From assembly GCA_002429315.1 (NCBI GenBank), contig DIZC01000125.1, positions 14,303-25,071 of the forward strand: a stretch of 10,769 bases of DNA. The letters are read 5' to 3'. Below the pieces are notes generated by a model. The model did no database searches. It saw only the letters and a list, made by a program, of their open reading frames with translations, and had not been told where the DNA came from. The translations under genes and the position numbers were made by a program. Each line of letters opens with the position of its first letter. Positions within the stretch are counted from its first letter, which is position 1. Source of the DNA: Alphaproteobacteria bacterium UBA6038. Its GTDB lineage: Bacteria > Pseudomonadota > Alphaproteobacteria > Micropepsales > Micropepsaceae. Positions 7,398-10,769 of the stretch are shown in pieces.

Positions 7398-7613
7398 ACT
7401 CTACGGCGGCGGATCCCCGAATGATAAGGCGACGCATACCGCTCATCTAAGGCCTTGAATCACGCGCGAAGCAGCAAAATCTAGCGACCGTAAGGGTCAT
7501 CTTGATTCGCGTCCGACCTGGGTACGCTAGACTTGCTTCCTTTATAACGGTACACGTCGGCGTCAAAGTGCTCCCCTAACGGGCGTGCAGTTGGCGGTCT
7601 CTCAGATCGGGAC
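7398..7613. other. Convergent intergenic gap inside the low-GC insert
   Basis: These 216 bases lie between the stops of two convergent genes. No supported gene was found. TCTAGCG (7480-7486) and CGCTAGA (7525-7531) form a weak inverted repeat, and GACC-GTAAG-GGTC near 7487 could make a very short hairpin. Neither has a T-tract, so no terminator is claimed. Confidence 0.5.
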
Positions 7614-8612
7614 TCAATTACTCCACCAAATGCGCTTTCCCTCTGAAACCTCTACCAATTCGGCTAAGGCGGGATTGGAAGGATCACGCAAAAAGACACG
7701 ATATCCGGGTGCAACCTCCCTAGGCAGCTGGATCGATGCGGCCAGAGTGCCCAATAATTCCGTGCAGGCTCCAAGAGCGTGCATCGCAACGTGTGCGACC
7801 CAGGGGTAAAGCGATACGATATTTTCATTGTACTGGTGCACCTCGGTCCAGTTGAAATCCGAGAACGGTTTGATCTTGGGATCAACGCAAAAGCCTTTTT
7901 CCGTTGAGAAAATCATATCAACGCTTTTGCCACCGTGAACGATGGCATCTCGTGCGCTGCGAAGCGTAAGGAAAAACGGCGCATAGTTGATATATTGCTC
8001 CGCCACACCGCGGGGCAATGCATACTTTTCCGCGATGGCTTCACTGGTTCGCGTACTATCGTTCGCAACCACGACCCGTCGAAACGTCTCGGGCAATGGA
8101 TTTCTCTTGCGCTTACGCTCGCTGCTCTCGTCGTTCAATTTGGCATGCCCGTTCCAAAGGCGAGCAATCGTCTCTTGCAAGAGATCGTAGATCGACCGCG
8201 AAACCGTAATTAGATATTCAAGTTCGCTTTGCACGAACGAACGAAGCAGTACGTTGTCTATCCTGTCTCTGGTTTCGTAGTAGTGACGTAGCTTCGCGGC
8301 GCAGGTGGCTATCATATGAAAGTCGTGGCTAATACCGAGCACCGCTCGGCTAACTGAGGGATAATTCGCGCGCTGCCACGCTAGATCAAAAAACGGGATA
8401 TGAAGATCATCCGGTCGAGCAGATTTCTTTGCCAGATAGTGCGAGAGGGCGGCATCGACCATTTGCAGTCGAATCATCTTTCCGTCGGGTCCTTCGATCC
8501 ATTGATTCCACCTTTCTCCATCCCACAGCGGCATGAGCAACAGGGACCGGCCCGCAACAGCCTCGGTATCGAGGTATGGAATTTCGGCCAGCTGAGATGC
8601 CGTCAACTTCAT
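7614..8612 (-). CDS. Unknown protein with a HEPN-like R-x4-H motif
   Basis: A 332-residue, apparently soluble, largely helical protein. I do not recognise a named family. Residues 111-153 form long amphipathic helices (YYETRDRIDN, then SFVQSELEYLITVSRS). These are followed by a basic, probably flexible stretch (ERKRKRNP, 165-172). Later comes FFLTLRSARDAIVHGGK (213-229), in which Arg221 and His226 make an R-x4-H motif in an L-R-x-x-R-[ND]-x-I-V-H-G context. That is how many HEPN domains, often RNases in toxin-antitoxin and phage-defence systems, look around their active site. ATG 8612 is chosen; a TTG at 8651 would add 13 residues, and neither start has a good ribosome site. The gene is convergent with the Mrr-like gene, and both are of low GC. 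A HEPN fold and any nuclease activity are inferences. Confidence 0.7.
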   Translation of the reverse strand: MKLTASQLAEIPYLDTEAVAGRSLLLMPLWDGERWNQWIEGPDGKMIRLQMVDAALSHYLAKKSARPDDLHIPFFDLAWQRANYPSVSRAVLGISHDFHMIATCAAKLRHYYETRDRIDNVLLRSFVQSELEYLITVSRSIYDLLQETIARLWNGHAKLNDESSERKRKRNPLPETFRRVVVANDSTRTSEAIAEKYALPRGVAEQYINYAPFFLTLRSARDAIVHGGKSVDMIFSTEKGFCVDPKIKPFSDFNWTEVHQYNENIVSLYPWVAHVAMHALGACTELLGTLAASIQLPREVAPGYRVFLRDPSNPALAELVEVSEGKRIWWSN

Positions 8613-8725
8613 GAGGCTAGCGTAGCCACTGTTTTGTCTGACACAACTCAAAGCGCTCGGACGGAGCTACGGGCCGCCTCGGCCGCCGGTGAACCCCCGC
8701 TGATGGCGCGCGTTTGCACGTCACC
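8613..8725. other. Divergent spacer holding the right edge of the low-GC insert
   Basis: GC content rises sharply near 8650 within this spacer. The low-GC side (8613-8650) should hold the promoter of the HEPN-like gene; TTGTGT and TACGCT on the minus strand are a weak pair that would give an almost leaderless message. The GC-rich side (8651-8725) should hold the promoter of the DUF72 operon, but no clear -35/-10 pair was seen there. Confidence 0.45.
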
Positions 8726-9625
8726 ATGAAGCGAGGCGATATCCGCATCGGGATTTCCGGCTGGCGATACAAGGGATGGCGCGGCGTGTTCTATCCGCAA
8801 GGTCTGCGGCAGAAGGACGAGCTCCAGTTCGCCTCCCAAGCCTTCCGCACCATTGAGATCAACGGCACGTTCTATTCGCTCCAGCGGCCGGCGTATTTCA
8901 CCGCCTGGCGCGACCAGACGCCGGACGGCTTCGTCTTCGCCGTGAAGGGGCCGCGCTTCATCACCCACATGCTGAAGCTCACGCGCGCGGAAACGCCGCT
9001 CGCCAATTTCTTCGGCAACGGCGTGCTGGCGCTGGGCGCGAAGCTGGGGCCCATCCTGTGGCAATTCCCGCCCAATTTCCGCTTCCATCCGGAGAAGCTG
9101 GCCACGTTCTTCACGCAGCTGCCGCGCGAGACGCGCTCGGCGGCGCGCCTCGCACGCAAACACGATCACCGGATCAAAGGGCGCGCCTGGCTGCGCACCG
9201 ACGCCGACCGCCCGCTGCGCCATGCCGTGGAGATCCGTCACGACAGCTTCCGCTGTCCGCAGTTCATCGATCTGTTGCGCGAGCATGACGTGGCATTGGT
9301 CGTGGCGGACACAGTCGATTGGCCGCTGCTGTTCGATGTCACGGCGGATTTCGTCTATTGCCGGCTACACGGCTCCGAGCAGCTCTACGCGAGCGGCTAT
9401 GAATCCGAGGCGCTCGATCTTTGGGCCGCGCGCATCGTGGCATGGTCGCAGGGGGGCGAGCTGCGCGATGGCGACTGCGCGCATGCGAAGAAGGCACCCG
9501 CGGCGCGGCGCGACGTGTTCGTCTATTTCGACAACGATGCGAAAGTGCGTGCGCCCTTCGATGCCCGCGCGCTGCAGGCCAAGGTGGATCGCCTGCTACA
9601 AGGAAACCGAAAGAACCGGAGGTGA
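8726..9625 (+). CDS. DUF72 (YecE-family) protein
   Basis: A 299-residue TIM-barrel-like protein of the DUF72 family, whose biochemical role is not established. Family landmarks run in order: IGISGWRYKGW (8-18), EINGTFYSLQRP (44-55), FAVKGPRFITH (71-81), LGPILWQFPPNF (107-118), HAVEIRHDSF (166-175), YCRLHGSEQLY (211-221) and VYFDNDAKVRAPFDA (266-280). ATG 8726 gives the natural start at MKRGDIRIGISGW; a TTG four codons earlier is less likely, and no clear ribosome site marks either. The gene is the first of a three-gene unit with DUF1272 and rlmJ. Its stop codon overlaps the ribosome-binding region of the next gene, so the products may be needed together. Confidence 0.93.
   Translation: MKRGDIRIGISGWRYKGWRGVFYPQGLRQKDELQFASQAFRTIEINGTFYSLQRPAYFTAWRDQTPDGFVFAVKGPRFITHMLKLTRAETPLANFFGNGVLALGAKLGPILWQFPPNFRFHPEKLATFFTQLPRETRSAARLARKHDHRIKGRAWLRTDADRPLRHAVEIRHDSFRCPQFIDLLREHDVALVVADTVDWPLLFDVTADFVYCRLHGSEQLYASGYESEALDLWAARIVAWSQGGELRDGDCAHAKKAPAARRDVFVYFDNDAKVRAPFDARALQAKVDRLLQGNRKNRR
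9618..9622 (+). promoter_or_regulatory. Strong ribosome-binding site for the DUF1272 gene
   Basis: GGAGG lies five bases before ATG 9628 and runs into the DUF72 stop codon TGA (9623-9625). It decides the start of the small gene and suggests efficient reinitiation. It is the best Shine-Dalgarno match seen in the window. Confidence 0.8.
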
Positions 9626-9627
9626 AG

Positions 9628-9813
9628 ATGGCGTTGCAAATGAAGGACAGGTGCGAGCGATGCGAAGCGGCGCTGCCGATCGACACCGACGAGGCGTTCA
9701 TTTGCAGCTATGAATGCACGTTCTGCCGCGCTTGCGGACGCGCGATGGATCACGTCTGCCCCAATTGCGGCGGCGAGCTGGTGCCGCGCCCGCGCCGGAC
9801 CGGGCGTGAATGA
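9628..9813 (+). CDS. DUF1272 small zinc-ribbon-like protein
   Basis: A 61-residue cytoplasmic protein with eight cysteines in four pairs: Cys9/Cys12 (CERC), Cys26/Cys30 (CSYEC), Cys33/Cys36 (CRAC) and Cys44/Cys47 (CPNC). The arrangement fits two structural zinc sites, and the stretches ICSYECTFC and VCPNCGGELVPRPRR are typical of DUF1272. Function is unknown; a zinc-ribbon adaptor or nucleic-acid-binding role is possible but not shown. It starts two bases after the DUF72 stop and its TGA overlaps the rlmJ ATG (ATGA), so it is translationally coupled on both sides. Confidence 0.93.
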   Translation: MALQMKDRCERCEAALPIDTDEAFICSYECTFCRACGRAMDHVCPNCGGELVPRPRRTGRE

Positions 9814-10640
9814 ATTACCGCCATGCCTATCACGCCGGGAATTTTGCCGACGTGCACAAGCATGTGGCGCTGGTGGCGATTCTGTTGCACCTGAGGAAGA
9901 AGGGCAAACCGTTTGCAATTATCGATACCCATGCCGGGGGCGGGCTCTATGACCTCGCCGGACCGGAAGCGGTGAAGACGAACGAGGCCGGAGAGGGAAT
10001 CGCCAAACTGCGAGGTGCGCCCGTCCGAACGCCGGCGCTCCGCTGCTATCTCGAGATCGTCGACGCATTCTCGGATCGTTATCCCGGCTCGCCGCTGATT
10101 GCAGCGCAGCTGCTGCGCGAACGGGACCGCCTGATCGCCATCGAGAAGCATCCGGAGGAGTTCGAGTCGCTTCGGCGCGCGCTGGCGCCGTTTCGAAATG
10201 CGCATGCGGTGTGCGGCGATGGATATCGGCAGCTCAACGCGCTTTTGCCCCCGCCGGAGCGCCGCGGCCTTGTCCTGCTCGATCCCTCCTACGAAGAGAC
10301 GGATGAGATGGAGACTCTCGCGACCGCGTTCGCGGGCGCCTACCGCCGGTTCCCCACCGGAATTTTCCCGATCTGGCACCCGTTGAAAGTGAAATCGAGA
10401 ATTGAAGCCTTTGCCGGCGAGCTAAGGAGCGCGGGGCCGCTGAAGCTCCTCTCTCTCACCATCGACGTGGATCACACGGACTCATCGGGCGATCGCCTGT
10501 CGGCAGCAGGTGTGCTCGTCGTCAATCCGCCCCATGGATTGGATCTTGAAATGGAAGCGGCGAGCGCCGAAATCCTGCCCCTGCTGGCCCGTGGCGCCGG
10601 CGCCAGCGCGATGGTTGACTGGATCTCACCGCCGCGCTAG
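9810..10640 (+). CDS. rlmJ: 23S rRNA (adenine2030-N6)-methyltransferase
   Basis: RlmJ uses S-adenosylmethionine to methylate N6 of A2030 in 23S rRNA before the large subunit is complete. The 276-residue protein matches the E. coli enzyme (about 280) over its whole length. The N-terminal signature NYRHAYHAGNFADVHKH (2-18) carries the conserved Tyr, His and Lys. The cofactor strand is FAIIDTHAGGGLYDL (35-49). YPGSPLIAAQLLR (91-103), DGYRQLNALLPP (137-148), SAAGVLVVNPP (231-241) and the closing VDWISP also match. The catalytic motif reads DPSYE (158-162) where E. coli has DPPYE. The start ATG 9810 overlaps the DUF1272 stop by four bases. No obvious hairpin terminator follows before tRNA-Ser. Confidence 0.96.
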   Translation: MNYRHAYHAGNFADVHKHVALVAILLHLRKKGKPFAIIDTHAGGGLYDLAGPEAVKTNEAGEGIAKLRGAPVRTPALRCYLEIVDAFSDRYPGSPLIAAQLLRERDRLIAIEKHPEEFESLRRALAPFRNAHAVCGDGYRQLNALLPPPERRGLVLLDPSYEETDEMETLATAFAGAYRRFPTGIFPIWHPLKVKSRIEAFAGELRSAGPLKLLSLTIDVDHTDSSGDRLSAAGVLVVNPPHGLDLEMEAASAEILPLLARGAGASAMVDWISPPR

Positions 10641-10648
10641 CCGGCTTC

Positions 10649-10677
10649 TTGCGGCGATGGAAGGTGGACAGTATCGT
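10649..10677 (+). promoter_or_regulatory. Possible promoter of tRNA-Ser
   Basis: TTGCGG (10649-10654, preceded by C as in many alphaproteobacterial -35 elements) and TATCGT (10672-10677) are 17 bases apart. The -10 matches four of six consensus positions. A start near 10684 would lie only a few bases before the tRNA at 10691. The match is modest, and read-through from rlmJ is also possible. Confidence 0.4.
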
Positions 10678-10690
10678 CGCCGGCCCGGTG

Positions 10691-10769
10691 GGACAGGTGG
10701 CTGAGCGGTTGAAAGCACCGCACTCGAAATGCGGCATACCCGCAAGGGTATCGAGGGTTCGAATCCCTC
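10691..10769 (+). tRNA. tRNA-Ser (anticodon CGA), 3' end cut off
   Basis: The 5' acceptor strand GGACAGG (10691-10697) and the D-arm GCTGAGCGGTTGAAAGC are typical of serine tRNAs. The anticodon stem CCGCA/TGCGG encloses CTCGAAA, so the anticodon is CGA at 10725-10727, reading TCG. A long variable arm (TACCCGCAAGGGTA) marks class II, and the T-arm GAGGGTTCGAATCCCTC is complete at the window edge. The 3' acceptor strand lies outside. Confidence 0.95.

Noticed and set aside
7935..8213. Small plus-strand open frames opposite the HEPN-like gene
   Set aside because: Several overlapping short frames without ribosome sites or recognisable motifs. The minus-strand frame is much longer and coherent.
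6181..8664. att-like pair: GCGCCGGACG after the tRNA and GCGCTCGGACGG near 8653
   Set aside because: The two differ by an inserted base, are short and GC-rich, and are not copies of the tRNA 3' end. Chance is likely.
1..10769. CRISPR array, insertion sequence, integrase or transposase
   Set aside because: No regularly spaced direct repeats and no open frame resembling a transposase or integrase were seen on either strand.

Overview
The window looks like chromosomal DNA from a high-GC alphaproteobacterium, most likely of the Hyphomicrobiales (Rhizobiales). This rests on the GC-rich coding style, the gyaR-type dehydrogenase, the DUF2905 and DUF1272 proteins, and a CCTCCCCCGTAA-type palindromic repeat. 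The genus cannot be fixed from the sequence alone.

Left part (1-3735): the 5' part of a D-2-hydroxyacid dehydrogenase gene (minus strand, cut by the window edge) is divergent from two tandem, translationally coupled, paralogous major-facilitator permeases of the UMF1/Atg22-like kind. A compound palindrome of about 120 bp, with a 26-bp outer stem, fills the gap between the second permease and the convergent purH.

Middle (3739-6181): purH, the last two steps of IMP synthesis, lies behind a small DUF2905 membrane protein gene on the minus strand. A short divergent spacer separates this pair from a YkgJ-type cysteine-cluster protein gene. A good sigma70-like promoter then precedes tRNA-Leu(CAA).

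Accessory insert (about 6182-8650): directly behind the tRNA the base composition drops. A hand count gives 24 of 60 GC in the line starting at 6541, against 41 of 60 in the line starting at 9001. The insert holds two convergent genes. One encodes a 398-residue protein with a C-terminal Mrr-like nuclease domain. The other encodes a 332-residue protein of unknown family with an R-x4-H motif in a HEPN-like setting. This is the most likely place in the window for an undescribed, possibly defensive, function. No integrase and no clear att repeat were seen.

Right part (8726-10769): a tight three-gene operon encodes a DUF72/YecE protein, a DUF1272 zinc-ribbon-like protein and the 23S rRNA methyltransferase RlmJ, joined by a 2-nt gap and a 4-nt overlap. 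It is followed by the start of tRNA-Ser(CGA), cut by the window edge.

The core genes are mainly housekeeping: purine synthesis, rRNA modification, tRNAs and glyoxylate/hydroxypyruvate reduction. The purH, RlmJ and tRNA calls are firm. The substrate of the permeases and the roles of the DUF proteins and both insert genes remain unknown.
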